Made by a program: the position numbers and the translations under genes
Notes under the pieces: generated by a model
What the model saw: the letters and a program-made list of their open reading frames with translations, nothing else
The model's database searches: none
Told to the model about the DNA's origin: nothing
Source of the DNA: Lentisphaerae bacterium GWF2_45_14
GTDB lineage: Bacteria; Verrucomicrobiota; Lentisphaeria; Victivallales; GWF2-45-14
Reading direction: 5' to 3'
Length of the DNA: 52,938 bases
Assembly (NCBI GenBank): GCA_001804785.1
Contig: MHBG01000072.1
Span: 1-52,938, forward strand
In this document: positions 17,681 to 25,968 of the stretch, piece after piece
Layout: every line of letters starts with the position of its first letter
Position numbering within the stretch: the stretch's first letter is position 1

Positions 17681-18487
17681 ATGGAAGAAATTTTCAGAAA
17701 AAGTTCTTGCGAAATCTGCGGATCGGCAAACCTGAATGAGTTCGCAAGTATTGGACACCGGAAAATAGCGGCATGTAGAAAATGCGGCTTTGTCTTCTCA
17801 AATGAATTCAATCCTCTTAAGGTATCAGAGGCCTATAATGCCGGGCCGGGCCCCGTAAAAATGAGTGGACTCGAAAAAGACGCCAGAATAAGAGCTGAAC
17901 TCATCAAAACCCTGGCCCGATGCAGGGAACTCTCCATAAACCATAAACTCCTGGACGTCGGTGCCGGAACAGGGGAATTTATCGCCGCGCTTCACGCAAT
18001 CTATCCCGCACTTGAGATATACTCTATCCAGAAAACAAAATCCGCCCAAGAATTGATACGGGACAGAATCGCCCCAGGGGCCCTAATCGGAACGGACACC
18101 GATTCATTGGAGCATATAAATAAACAATTTGACATTATTACAATGCTTCAGACGCTTGAGCACCTGAATTCTCCGTTGAAAACACTCAGGACCCTCTACG
18201 AACTCCTCAAACCGGGCGGTGTCCTTTTTATAACGGTACCTAATATCAATTCCTATCAGGTAATGCTCCGCGGGATAGACAATAACTACTGTTTTTCCAA
18301 TGAGACACATCTCCAGTTCTATTCCAGAAAATCACTGGAAGCCATGCTCTTGAAAGCGGGGTTCAAAAGGAAAAAAAGGATTATTCCAGGCCGATGCGGA
18401 AATGCCACCGGAATCGGGATGGCCATTCAATTCGCGCTCAGAATACTCTGCATCTCAAATGAATTAAGATATATAGCCTTCAAATAA
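17681..18487 (+). CDS. Zinc-binding-domain class I SAM methyltransferase
   Basis: 268 residues. The N-terminus carries two cysteine pairs (CEICG at 11-15 and CRKCG around 34-38) forming a small zinc-binding domain, followed by a class I methyltransferase core: LLDVGAGTGEFIAAL (SAM-binding motif I), MLQTLEHLNSP and LLKPGGVLFITVPN. This combination is common in methyltransferases of sugar or polysaccharide gene clusters and fits the neighbouring wecB and sugar-transferase genes. The substrate cannot be named. An AAGG lies five bases before the ATG, and a 71-base gap separates it from the preceding gene. It is convergent with asnB. Confidence 0.8.
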   Translation: MEEIFRKSSCEICGSANLNEFASIGHRKIAACRKCGFVFSNEFNPLKVSEAYNAGPGPVKMSGLEKDARIRAELIKTLARCRELSINHKLLDVGAGTGEFIAALHAIYPALEIYSIQKTKSAQELIRDRIAPGALIGTDTDSLEHINKQFDIITMLQTLEHLNSPLKTLRTLYELLKPGGVLFITVPNINSYQVMLRGIDNNYCFSNETHLQFYSRKSLEAMLLKAGFKRKKRIIPGRCGNATGIGMAIQFALRILCISNELRYIAFK

Positions 18488-18528
18488 AAAAACTTCATTC
18501 GCTTTTTTTCGCATAATAGGGGCAAGCA

Positions 18529-20448
18529 TCAGTTCAATGCATCATGCCATTTGCAGAGATTGGCTATAAGCCAGAGATTGCGGTCTTTTTGTTCTATCAT
18601 TTTCTCAATCGCCGACGTATTGAAAAGGCTTCTTGCCAGTGTCGATTCCATGCAGATAGTCTTTATTTCCGGCATCAGCACGCCGCTGAACCATTTTTCG
18701 AAAGGAACAGGGAAACTCATCTTTTTCCGTTCGATTATCTCTCTGTTTAGAAATGGCTTAAAAGCTTCGCGCGGAAGTCTTTTTGTCTCCAACAAGTCAA
18801 GCCTGTCGATTTCAGCGGCAGTGAGGTCTTTTCCTCTTTCGGCGGCTTCCGGACTTTTCCAGGCCATTTTGTACGAGTCCGGCATCGTAAAGGCGAACTC
18901 CGCTATTCGGTGGTCGTTGAACGGGACACGTGCCTCGACCGAGGAGGCCATTGTAGAATTGTCTACCCTGCCGAGTAGGTTTTCCAGGTTAAATTCGGCG
19001 TGCAGGTGCATTCTTTTGTCGAAACTTGAACAGCCGTCAAGGTGTTCAAAGAAGTCCTCATAAAACTCAAAGAGCTTTTCGTCCTGGGAAAGAGCGTCCC
19101 ACGTGTCCGCCGCAAAGAGCTGCTCCTTGACCAGGAAGCTCATCCAGCTGCATGTCGCAAGATAATGATCAGTGTCGTTTACGAAAAAACTCCTGCCGTA
19201 CTGCATGACCATCGACATTCCGAACTGCGAAGTCATGTCAGCTTCTTCAGGCGTTCTGGCGCATCTGTCGAAGTCGTAGGCCGAAAAGTGCGGCTGGACA
19301 TAACCTCCGAAAATCTCGTCTGCGCCTTCGCCCGTGAGAGTTACCTTGCACTCTTTGCTCAATGCCTTTGCCAGATAATATATCGAAACCTCGTTTGGGG
19401 TTGAAAGCGGCATGCCCTTCTGCGATATAAGGAAGTCCCAGTTTGAAGTGAAATCTTCAGGGGTCACCTTGATCTCGTAAAGCTTTGCACCGGCTGCGTC
19501 TGCGGCCAGCTTTGCGTAACGAAATTCATTTGCTGATTCATCGTCGCTTACCGCGCAGAAGAATGGGAGCATACACTGGGATTTCGCCGAAAGGCACTGC
19601 GCTATTATCGAAGAATCAAGGCCGCCGCTGAGAAAAGCTCCAACCGGCACATCGCTCATAAGGCGCTTTTGTACGGAATCCCGCAATAGTTCGCCGACTT
19701 TTTCCGTAGCGTGTGCAAATGTAGGGGCGTTTATATTTCGGTCATGGGCAGTCATTACAGGTCTTTTCCAGTATTGGGCTATGGATAGTTTTCCGCTCCC
19801 CAGGTCTAATGTCATTGTCCTGCCCGGTCTGAGGCTGAGAATATTCCTCAGCATTGTTTTTTCGCCGAAGAGGAGCTTTCCTGTGCTGAGGTAATGTGAG
19901 ATGGATTCAATATCTTCTTCAGCTTTTATTCCGCTCAGCTTCAATACTGCGGGGATTGTGGACGCGAATGAGAGCGCCTTCTCTCCCTTGTAATAATAAA
20001 AAGGTTTTATCCCGAGTCTGTCGCGTGCCGCGAATATGAGTTCTTTTCTCGGGTCGTATATGGCGAATGAAAAGAAACCGTTAAACATGCCGACTGCTTC
20101 TTTGCCCCATTCGAGATATGCTTCCAGAACCGTTTCCGTATCGCATTCGGTCCTGAAGCGATGCCCTTTTTCTTCAAGCACCAGGCGTATTTCGCGGTGA
20201 TTGTAAATCTCTCCGTTGTAAGTTATTACAACTCCAGTTTCGGGCGAGGTCATTGGCTGTGTGCCCAACGCCGGATCTATTATGGCAAGCCTCGTATGTC
20301 CGAAGAGCCAGTTCCGTCCTTCCTTGATTCCGTTTTCGTCCGGACCTCTGAGGTGGAGGAGTTCAAGGGTTTGCTTCATGCTCTCTTTATTTTCGGAGCT
20401 TATAGAGTTTCCATTTCCGAATATAGTAAGTCCCGCTATTCCGCACAT
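18529..20448 (-). CDS. asnB: Glutamine-hydrolysing asparagine synthase
   Basis: 639 residues. It transfers ammonia from glutamine to an acyl-adenylate, classically making asparagine from aspartate. The N-terminal glutaminase domain starts MCGIAG, with the nucleophile Cys2 after Met removal, and shows RGPDENG and THNGEIYN-like elements (VVITYNGEIYNHRE). The C-terminal synthase has the PP-loop AFLSGGLDSSIIA and GEGADEIFGGY. The length is typical of the longer AsnB forms that are often found in surface polysaccharide clusters, where some amidate sugar acids; both roles are possible here. The ATG lacks a clear Shine-Dalgarno sequence but a strong promoter lies upstream. Confidence 0.92.
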   Translation of the reverse strand: MCGIAGLTIFGNGNSISSENKESMKQTLELLHLRGPDENGIKEGRNWLFGHTRLAIIDPALGTQPMTSPETGVVITYNGEIYNHREIRLVLEEKGHRFRTECDTETVLEAYLEWGKEAVGMFNGFFSFAIYDPRKELIFAARDRLGIKPFYYYKGEKALSFASTIPAVLKLSGIKAEEDIESISHYLSTGKLLFGEKTMLRNILSLRPGRTMTLDLGSGKLSIAQYWKRPVMTAHDRNINAPTFAHATEKVGELLRDSVQKRLMSDVPVGAFLSGGLDSSIIAQCLSAKSQCMLPFFCAVSDDESANEFRYAKLAADAAGAKLYEIKVTPEDFTSNWDFLISQKGMPLSTPNEVSIYYLAKALSKECKVTLTGEGADEIFGGYVQPHFSAYDFDRCARTPEEADMTSQFGMSMVMQYGRSFFVNDTDHYLATCSWMSFLVKEQLFAADTWDALSQDEKLFEFYEDFFEHLDGCSSFDKRMHLHAEFNLENLLGRVDNSTMASSVEARVPFNDHRIAEFAFTMPDSYKMAWKSPEAAERGKDLTAAEIDRLDLLETKRLPREAFKPFLNREIIERKKMSFPVPFEKWFSGVLMPEIKTICMESTLARSLFNTSAIEKMIEQKDRNLWLIANLCKWHDALN

Positions 20449-20475
20449 ATTGAATTTGTTTCTTTTTTTTGAGTT

Positions 20476-20503
20476 AATATACAGTGTCGTACCTATTTAT
20501 CAA
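20476..20503 (-). promoter_or_regulatory. Candidate asnB promoter
   Basis: Minus strand TTGATA (20498-20503), 16-base spacer, TATATT (20476-20481), start expected near 20469, about 20 bases before the asnB ATG. Confidence 0.5.
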
Positions 20504-20590
20504 AAGCTCTTCTCTTATCACAAATAAGACAGTTTTTTTTCATAAATGATAAAAAGTGAAAGGCATTTGAGTTGTTCTCTTGCGCGGGAG

Positions 20591-20609
20591 CAGTCATTTA
20601 CGATGACTG
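20591..20609 (+). other. Stem-loop in the leader of the 44-residue membrane protein gene
   Basis: CAGTCAT and ATGACTG form a perfect 7-base stem with a TTACG loop, 45 bases before the start codon at 20654. No T tract follows, so it is not a terminator; it could be an operator or an RNA structure in the leader. Confidence 0.4.
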
Positions 20610-20653
20610 GCATCCTATGTGCTATATCCATCAGGTATACGAGAGGTGACTAA

Positions 20654-20788
20654 ATGAACAGTAGGCTTGAGTTGAGCAAACTTGTAATCGAGGGAAAGCG
20701 GAAGGCGAGAATTGACTATCTTGATCTCTTGGTCTTTCTGCTTTTTGCCGGAAGTTTTTTTAGCGTTCTGGTAAGTTTTTATAATTGA
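20654..20788 (+). CDS. Small single-helix membrane protein, 44 residues
   Basis: Not recognised. ATG at 20654, TGA at 20786-20788. GAGGTGA, almost the full anti-Shine-Dalgarno complement, lies seven bases before the ATG. The N-terminal half is basic (MNSRLELSKLVIEGKRKARI) and the C-terminal half is one hydrophobic helix (about 22-42, DLLVFLLFAGSFFSVLVSFY), which predicts a protein with its N-terminus in the cytoplasm anchored by a C-terminal helix. A very strong terminator begins 28 bases after the stop. Ribosome-binding site, composition and terminator all support a real gene. The gene sits alone between asnB (divergent) and the SGNH hydrolase gene (convergent). Toxin-like or regulatory membrane peptide are guesses only. 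Confidence 0.65.
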   Translation: MNSRLELSKLVIEGKRKARIDYLDLLVFLLFAGSFFSVLVSFYN

Positions 20789-20815
20789 TCCCATAGGCGA
20801 CTCCAATAATACCTC

Positions 20816-20857
20816 GCAAGGCCGCCGGGCGTTTGTCCCGGCGGCCTTGCCATTTTT
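20816..20857 (+). terminator. Strong rho-independent terminator
   Basis: GCAAGGCCGCCGGG pairs perfectly with CCCGGCGGCCTTGC over 14 base pairs with a seven-base loop, followed by CATTTTT. The T tract is on the plus strand, so it ends the 44-residue gene; it also overlaps the stop codon of the convergent SGNH hydrolase gene. Confidence 0.9.
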
Positions 20858-21479
20858 AAGAGCTTATCCCCCAAGCTTTAAGCATTGTTTCAGTGATAAG
20901 AGCGTTGCCCTTGGCGGTCATGTGAACGCCATCGGTTGTAAGCAGAAGACCGGTATGTCCGGGATGTTTTGCCCACTCGTCAGAAAATGTTTTATCCAGC
21001 GGAACGAAGCGGGTCAGCATTCTATCCGAGGCCTCCCTTGCCGCAAGGCAGTACGGAGCCATGATGTCGCCGTGTTCGGCGTAGGCGTCGGCCTCAAATT
21101 TCCATGCCGGCGGAGCAATGCTGAGTTTATTTATTCCGGAAAGTCTGCACAAGTGCGCCATCCAGATGAGGTTATATTTATAGGCTTCAGGAGAGACCTG
21201 CGGTTCATCGGCCCAGCGTCCTCTTCCGACTGCCGAATCGTTTGCTCCAAGGTATATGGAGACGGCTGAAGGTTTAATATCCAGTACGTCCTTCTGAAAT
21301 CTGGTGAGCGCCGTGGGCGTTTTGTCTCCGCCGCGACCCGCGTTTATAACTTTTATGTCCAATTCCGCAAGCTTATCGCCGAGGAGCTTTACGTAGCCTC
21401 CGGCAGCCGCGGTTATACTGTCGCCGAAGCACAGTAGTGTTTCGCCCTTTTTGAGCCATGGTTCGTCATAGGTAATCAT
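20856..21479 (-). CDS. SGNH/GDSL-family hydrolase
   Basis: 207 residues from the ATG at 21479 (AAAGG upstream); a TTG two codons earlier is the alternative. All four SGNH blocks are visible: LLCFGDSIT (Ser), NAGRGGDKT (Gly), YLGANDS (Asn) and TTDGVHMTAKGN with the catalytic Asp and His. Such enzymes are esterases or lipases, often removing acetyl groups from carbohydrates. No signal peptide is seen, so it should be cytoplasmic. It is the last gene of the dxr-rseP-ispG run, 21 bases after ispG, and its stop lies against a terminator. The substrate is unknown. Confidence 0.85.
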   Translation of the reverse strand: MITYDEPWLKKGETLLCFGDSITAAAGGYVKLLGDKLAELDIKVINAGRGGDKTPTALTRFQKDVLDIKPSAVSIYLGANDSAVGRGRWADEPQVSPEAYKYNLIWMAHLCRLSGINKLSIAPPAWKFEADAYAEHGDIMAPYCLAAREASDRMLTRFVPLDKTFSDEWAKHPGHTGLLLTTDGVHMTAKGNALITETMLKAWGISS

Positions 21480-21500
21480 AATCAATGTGCCTTTCGATAA

Positions 21501-22610
21501 TTATTTTTCAGAGTTGATAAGTTCTTCCCTGAACCTTTCAAATCCTTCATTTTCAGGGTATGTCCCTATTATTAAACCTTTTTTGAATATAATTATTTTT
21601 GATTTGCCGCCGCATATTCCGAGGTCGGCATCCTTTGCTTCGCCGGGACCGTTCACAACGCAGCCCATGATCGCTATCTTCTTCAGTTTTAGGATGCCTT
21701 TTTTCGATTTTATTTCCGCGACGAGCTTCTCGACTTTGTCGGTGAGTTCTATAAGATTTATTTCGGTGCGTCCGCAGGTTGGGCAGGATACTATTTCGGG
21801 CATTGCCTGCCGCAAGCCAGCGCATTCAAGGATCATCACTCCTGCAATAATTTCCTCCACAGGATCGGCGGTGAGGCTTACCCTGAGAGTATCGCCGATT
21901 CCGTCCATGAGAAGCGCCCCTATGCCGAGCGCCGATTTGACTATGCCGCGCCTGAGCGTTCCGGCCTCAGTTATCCCGATATGCAACGGGTAATCGGAAA
22001 TTTCAGCGAAGCGCCTGTAAGCCTCAATTGTCACCGGAACATCGGATGATTTAAGTGATACCTTTATATCTCTGAATCCATATTTCTCAAGCAGCGCGCA
22101 TTGCGCCGATGCACTTTCCACTAGCGCCGCGGCGAGAGAATCGGCATGATTTTTTCCTGATGAAATGATTTTTTCATAGAGACCTTCAGGCAGGCTCCCT
22201 GTATTTGAGCCGACCCTTATTGGGATTCCGGCTTCGCCAGCTTTCTCGGCCACTGCACGAACTTTTTCATCGCCTCCGATATTGCCGGGGTTTATTCTTA
22301 TTGCGGAAGCCCCTGCGGCTATAGATTTTAATGCGAGTCTGTGGTCAAAATGAATGTCGGCGATGACTGGTATGGGGCTTTGTCTTACGATATCGGCCAG
22401 TACCTCGGCCGCAGTTTCGTCCGGCACCGCAAGCCTGATTATTTCACAGCCGACGATATGGAGTTTTCTTATCTGGCAAAGCGTAGCTTCCGCGTCGCGC
22501 GTGTCAGTATTGGTCATTGACTGAACGGTTACAGGTGCGTCCCCGCCAACCGGCACATCGCCAATGAATATCTTACGGCTTTTTCTGCGTACTTTCATTT
22601 TTTGCTGCAT
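21501..22610 (-). CDS. ispG: (E)-4-hydroxy-3-methylbut-2-enyl-diphosphate synthase
   Basis: 369 residues, the compact bacterial form. It catalyses the penultimate MEP-pathway step, converting MEcPP to HMBPP with a 4Fe-4S cluster. The TIM-barrel part shows VQSMTNTDTRDAEAT and IADIHFDHRLA. The cluster-binding C-terminal part has SCPTCGRTE and MGCVVNGPGEAKDADLG, supplying the cysteines. It overlaps the end of rseP by 38 bases if the ATG at 22610 is used; the ATG at 22598 (four codons later) is an alternative. Neither has a good ribosome-binding site, which fits translational coupling. Dxr, the committed enzyme of the same pathway, lies two genes upstream. Confidence 0.96.
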   Translation of the reverse strand: MQQKMKVRRKSRKIFIGDVPVGGDAPVTVQSMTNTDTRDAEATLCQIRKLHIVGCEIIRLAVPDETAAEVLADIVRQSPIPVIADIHFDHRLALKSIAAGASAIRINPGNIGGDEKVRAVAEKAGEAGIPIRVGSNTGSLPEGLYEKIISSGKNHADSLAAALVESASAQCALLEKYGFRDIKVSLKSSDVPVTIEAYRRFAEISDYPLHIGITEAGTLRRGIVKSALGIGALLMDGIGDTLRVSLTADPVEEIIAGVMILECAGLRQAMPEIVSCPTCGRTEINLIELTDKVEKLVAEIKSKKGILKLKKIAIMGCVVNGPGEAKDADLGICGGKSKIIIFKKGLIIGTYPENEGFERFREELINSEK

Positions 22611-24219
22611 TTCCGGCTTTGGGGTCCGCTGTTATCTGGACCGGCTGGAGTTTTCCTTTAACCTCATGATAGACCCTTTTCATATCAAAGGCCGTAATGA
22701 GCGCCATGAGCCCAATAAGTAATACAACGAAGAATATTGTTACTGGTCTTACAAGTTCGTGGGGGAGGGGGCGCCTTATCACAGCCTCCACCAGCGCCAT
22801 GCTGATGTGGCCCCCGTCAAGTACTGGAAGCGGCAGGAGGTTTATCAGTCCCAGACTGAAGGTTATCATCACGATAAAGTAAAGTCCGTGAAGATATGAA
22901 CCCCTGTAGACTGTGACTGAAAGCGACCTTACTATCCAGATTGGTCCGCTCAGGTTTTTTACGCTTATTGTGCTCTTTTTTGAAAATATGCCGTTGATTG
23001 TCCTGCAACTCATTTCTATTACTGTTACAAACTGGTTCCATGGGCTCGGGAAATTTCTGTAGACGAGCATCGCCCCCAGCGTGTAGAAACGCTGGAACGC
23101 GGGCGTAACATTCAATATCTCGGTTTTTCCGTTGCGAAGAACTTCCATTTTGAGTTCTTTGCCCTTGCTTCCGTCTATAAGGCTGATAGCTTCGCGGATG
23201 GATCCGAGCTTCTTTGAGTCGACAGCGACTAAGAGGTCGCCTTTTTTAAGTCCTGCCCTATCGGCGGGGGTTCCCTTGAAAACATCTTCCAGTGCAAGGG
23301 ATTCAGGCTGGAACTGGATGCCTATTCTGAATGTTCCTTCGCCGGAGTCTCCGGGTACCACGTTTTTTATTACCACCGGTTTGCCGTTTCGTTCGACGGT
23401 GATGTCAAGAGGTTTGCCTTCGCAGTTCATTATTATTATCCTGAACTGGTCTACGCCGTCTATCGGCGAACCGTTGATGGCGAGTACCCGGTCGCCCTCT
23501 TTGATTCCTGCTTTTTCTGCGGGTGAATTTTTCCCGGGGTAGAGTACTACTGGTATTCTAGGTTCAAAGAAGGGGTAGGCGAGTTTTTCCTCCGGCATTT
23601 TTTCGGGATTTGCGACGGGCAAATATGCCACGGAAAGATTTTTATCGGCGCGTTTTACACCGAGGGTCACTTCGCCTGTGTGCAGTAGTATCTTGGTTAC
23701 CAGTCCGTTCCATGTGGTATAGAAGCTTTTGCCGTTGAACGAGGTGATTAAGTCGCCCACTCTCAATCCAGCCTTGTCTTCAGGGCTTTCTTTTTCAACC
23801 GAAGCAACCTCGAAGGATCGCATTTTAGGGGTGTCCTGCGGCACTCCGAATATCCAGATGAAAGTACCCAGGAAGAAGCCCAGCAGTATATTGAAGAGGG
23901 GGCCCGCAAAGGCTGTCACCATTCTGTCCATTGGTTTTATCGGGGGCAGGGGGTTGCCGTCCTGGTCCTTTATTTCCTCTGTCGGTTCCAATTGGGGAAT
24001 ATCGACATAGCCGCCGAACGGAAGATACCCAATCCGGTATTCCACTCCTTTATACTTGAAACCCCACATTTTTTTAAAGCCTATGGAGAACGCGTTGATG
24101 TGCAGCCCCCTCCATTTTGCCGCCAGGAAGTGTCCCAGCTCATGTATGAATATGCATAAACTGAAAAAGAAAAGCGCAAAAAGAGTTATTCCGATATAGT
24201 TCAGTATTGTAAAAAACAT
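22573..24219 (-). CDS. rseP: RseP-type site-2 intramembrane zinc protease with three PDZ domains
   Basis: 548 residues, about 100 longer than the E. coli protein. The N-terminal helix carries the zinc motif HELGH (26-30), and the C-terminal helix carries LLPLPVLDGGHI (461-472) with the third ligand Asp468. Between them I count three PDZ-like units (about 132-200, 220-288 and 298-372), each with the A-G-L/I-K-x-G-D pattern (KAGLRVGDLI, KAGIKEGDRV, RAGLKKGDLL); the usual number is two. RseP cleaves transmembrane anti-sigma factors and remnant signal peptides. The position between dxr and ispG is a widespread arrangement. Four helices in total are predicted. Confidence 0.93.
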   Translation of the reverse strand: MFFTILNYIGITLFALFFFSLCIFIHELGHFLAAKWRGLHINAFSIGFKKMWGFKYKGVEYRIGYLPFGGYVDIPQLEPTEEIKDQDGNPLPPIKPMDRMVTAFAGPLFNILLGFFLGTFIWIFGVPQDTPKMRSFEVASVEKESPEDKAGLRVGDLITSFNGKSFYTTWNGLVTKILLHTGEVTLGVKRADKNLSVAYLPVANPEKMPEEKLAYPFFEPRIPVVLYPGKNSPAEKAGIKEGDRVLAINGSPIDGVDQFRIIIMNCEGKPLDITVERNGKPVVIKNVVPGDSGEGTFRIGIQFQPESLALEDVFKGTPADRAGLKKGDLLVAVDSKKLGSIREAISLIDGSKGKELKMEVLRNGKTEILNVTPAFQRFYTLGAMLVYRNFPSPWNQFVTVIEMSCRTINGIFSKKSTISVKNLSGPIWIVRSLSVTVYRGSYLHGLYFIVMITFSLGLINLLPLPVLDGGHISMALVEAVIRRPLPHELVRPVTIFFVVLLIGLMALITAFDMKRVYHEVKGKLQPVQITADPKAGNAAKNESTQKKP

Positions 24220-24234
24220 TAAAAACCTCTTTGA

Positions 24235-25389
24235 TTAAGGCGAAGCCGTGAGAGCGGTCTCTCTTGCCCATTGTTCAGCTGATAGAATAGCATCAAGTGA
24301 TAGCTCTTCAAGTGATTTGTGCGCCGACATTGTTTTTTCGATGACTTTGCATATTTCCGTAAATTTGATCTCTCCTTTTTTGAAACGCGCGACAGCCGAC
24401 TCGTTTGCGGCGTTGAATACTGTCGGCATCGTTCCTCCTTCATAAAGCGCGTGATACGCCAGTTCCAGCGAGGGGAATCTCTCCTTGTCGGGCTTCTCGA
24501 ACGTAAATGTTCCCAACTTTGCGAAGTCAAGAGGCGCCAGGCCGCCGGGCAGTTTCTCCGGGTAGGTCAGCGCGTACTGGATTGGAAACCGCATGTCGGG
24601 CGTGCTCATCTGGGCCAGTACCGTGTGGTCGGTGAACTCCACCATTGAGTGTATAATTGATTGCGGATGAATGACCACGTCAATATTTTCAGGCCTTATT
24701 CCGAAAAGCCATCTGGCCTCTATTACCTCAAGTCCCTTGTTTACGAGCGTGGCGGAATCAATCGTTACCTTGGGCCCCATGTTCCACGTGGGGTGGAGAA
24801 GGGCTTCGGAATATGTCGCCTTTTCCATTTCCTCAAAGGACGATCCACGGAAGGGACCGCCGCTAGCCGTGAGGATTATCCTGGATATCTCTTCGGGTTT
24901 TTTCCCGTCCAGACACTGAAAAATGGCGCTGTGCTCGCTGTCCACCGGCAGGAAACGTATCTTTTTCCGGTGCACCGCCTCCATAACAAGCTTGCCTGCC
25001 GCAACGAGAACCTCCTTGCTTGCTATCGCGATATCTTTTCCTGCCTCGATTGCCTTCAGAACCGGAATAAGTCCGCCAGTGCCGACTATCGAACATAGCA
25101 CCATGTCAACATCCGGGAGTGTCGCCATTTCGACAAGGCCCTCTATTCCTTCCAGCGCTGTGCATCTGGGCGGTACGGCCTTTTTCAATGACTCATAGCA
25201 GTCCTTGTTTCCGATTGCGGCGAAACGGCAGTTGAGATAAGCCGCCTGGTCTGCCAAACGCGAGACATTTTTTCCAGCCGCTATCCCGACTACCTCTATT
25301 CTGTCCGAGAGCCTCATTGCGACCTTTACGGCGTTTTCACCGACTGATCCCGTAGACCCTAAAATAACTATTCTCTTTTTTCTTTTCAT
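24235..25389 (-). CDS. dxr: 1-deoxy-D-xylulose-5-phosphate reductoisomerase
   Basis: 384 residues from the ATG at 25389. An in-frame TTG at 25425 would add twelve residues inside the preceding gene; the ATG was chosen because it forms an ATGA overlap with that gene's stop and begins just before the NADPH-binding motif ILGSTGSVGENAVKV. The enzyme makes MEP from DXP, the committed step of the non-mevalonate isoprenoid pathway. Further family segments: ASKEVLVAAGK, LPVDSEHSAIFQCL, TASGGPFRG, HPTWNMGPKVTIDSATLVNK. RseP follows after 15 bases. Confidence 0.95.
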   Translation of the reverse strand: MKRKKRIVILGSTGSVGENAVKVAMRLSDRIEVVGIAAGKNVSRLADQAAYLNCRFAAIGNKDCYESLKKAVPPRCTALEGIEGLVEMATLPDVDMVLCSIVGTGGLIPVLKAIEAGKDIAIASKEVLVAAGKLVMEAVHRKKIRFLPVDSEHSAIFQCLDGKKPEEISRIILTASGGPFRGSSFEEMEKATYSEALLHPTWNMGPKVTIDSATLVNKGLEVIEARWLFGIRPENIDVVIHPQSIIHSMVEFTDHTVLAQMSTPDMRFPIQYALTYPEKLPGGLAPLDFAKLGTFTFEKPDKERFPSLELAYHALYEGGTMPTVFNAANESAVARFKKGEIKFTEICKVIEKTMSAHKSLEELSLDAILSAEQWARETALTASP

Positions 25390-25967
25390 TTTATCTTGAT
25401 TAGAGAAGAGGCTTCGCTGTTCCAAGCGACAAGCCTTCGTTCTCCTGAACTTTCATTATAATCCACTAAAGATACAGCCGCATTGTTCATGAAACAATAG
25501 CAGTTTGATACTGTTTGTTTATCCGCGCAAATAAAAATTCTCAGAAGGGTACTCATGGCCATTCCGTGACTTATAATCAATATATTTTCGGAATCGCTTT
25601 TCAGTACCTCGTCCAGAAAATTGTTCATTCTTGATAAGAGATTGATATTCCACGCCTTATATCCGTCAGCTATTCCGTATGACGGATAATCGTAGGGAAG
25701 CAGTTCGTCATAAGCGTGTTCCGGCATTGCCTCTATGAGACGCGAATCGAAAATGACTTCCGATTTTTCGATTCCTGAAAATTCCAGCGTTTCACGGGCG
25801 CGTTTGAGCGGGCTCAGTCTTATTTCATCGAACCCTATGTTTTTCAGGGTTTTCCCAAGCTGTTCTGCCTGTTTTTGCCCACGAGAACTGAGTCCGCTAT
25901 CTATTCCGAACTCCCCCCCTGTTTGCGCCTTGCTCTCGGCATGCCTGACTATATAAATCTTTTTCAT
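25386..25967 (-). CDS. Histidine phosphatase (phosphoglycerate mutase-like) family protein
   Basis: 193 residues. The catalytic RHAES motif (Arg8-His9, Glu11) is at the N-terminus, GLSSRGQKQAEQLGKTL follows, SPLKRARETLE supplies the second arginine, and ISHGMAMSTLLR the second histidine, so an active broad phosphatase or mutase fold is expected. Members act on sugar phosphates, nucleotide-loop intermediates or proteins; the substrate here is not evident. It starts one base after the stop of the HNH-nuclease gene without a clear ribosome-binding site and overlaps dxr by four bases, so it is translated as part of this operon. Confidence 0.85.
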   Translation of the reverse strand: MKKIYIVRHAESKAQTGGEFGIDSGLSSRGQKQAEQLGKTLKNIGFDEIRLSPLKRARETLEFSGIEKSEVIFDSRLIEAMPEHAYDELLPYDYPSYGIADGYKAWNINLLSRMNNFLDEVLKSDSENILIISHGMAMSTLLRIFICADKQTVSNCYCFMNNAAVSLVDYNESSGERRLVAWNSEASSLIKIK

Positions 25968-25968
25968 A

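Noticed and set aside
20615-20806. 63-residue minus-strand open frame antisense to the 44-residue gene
   Set aside because: No ribosome-binding site; the opposite strand has an excellent one, a membrane helix and a terminator.
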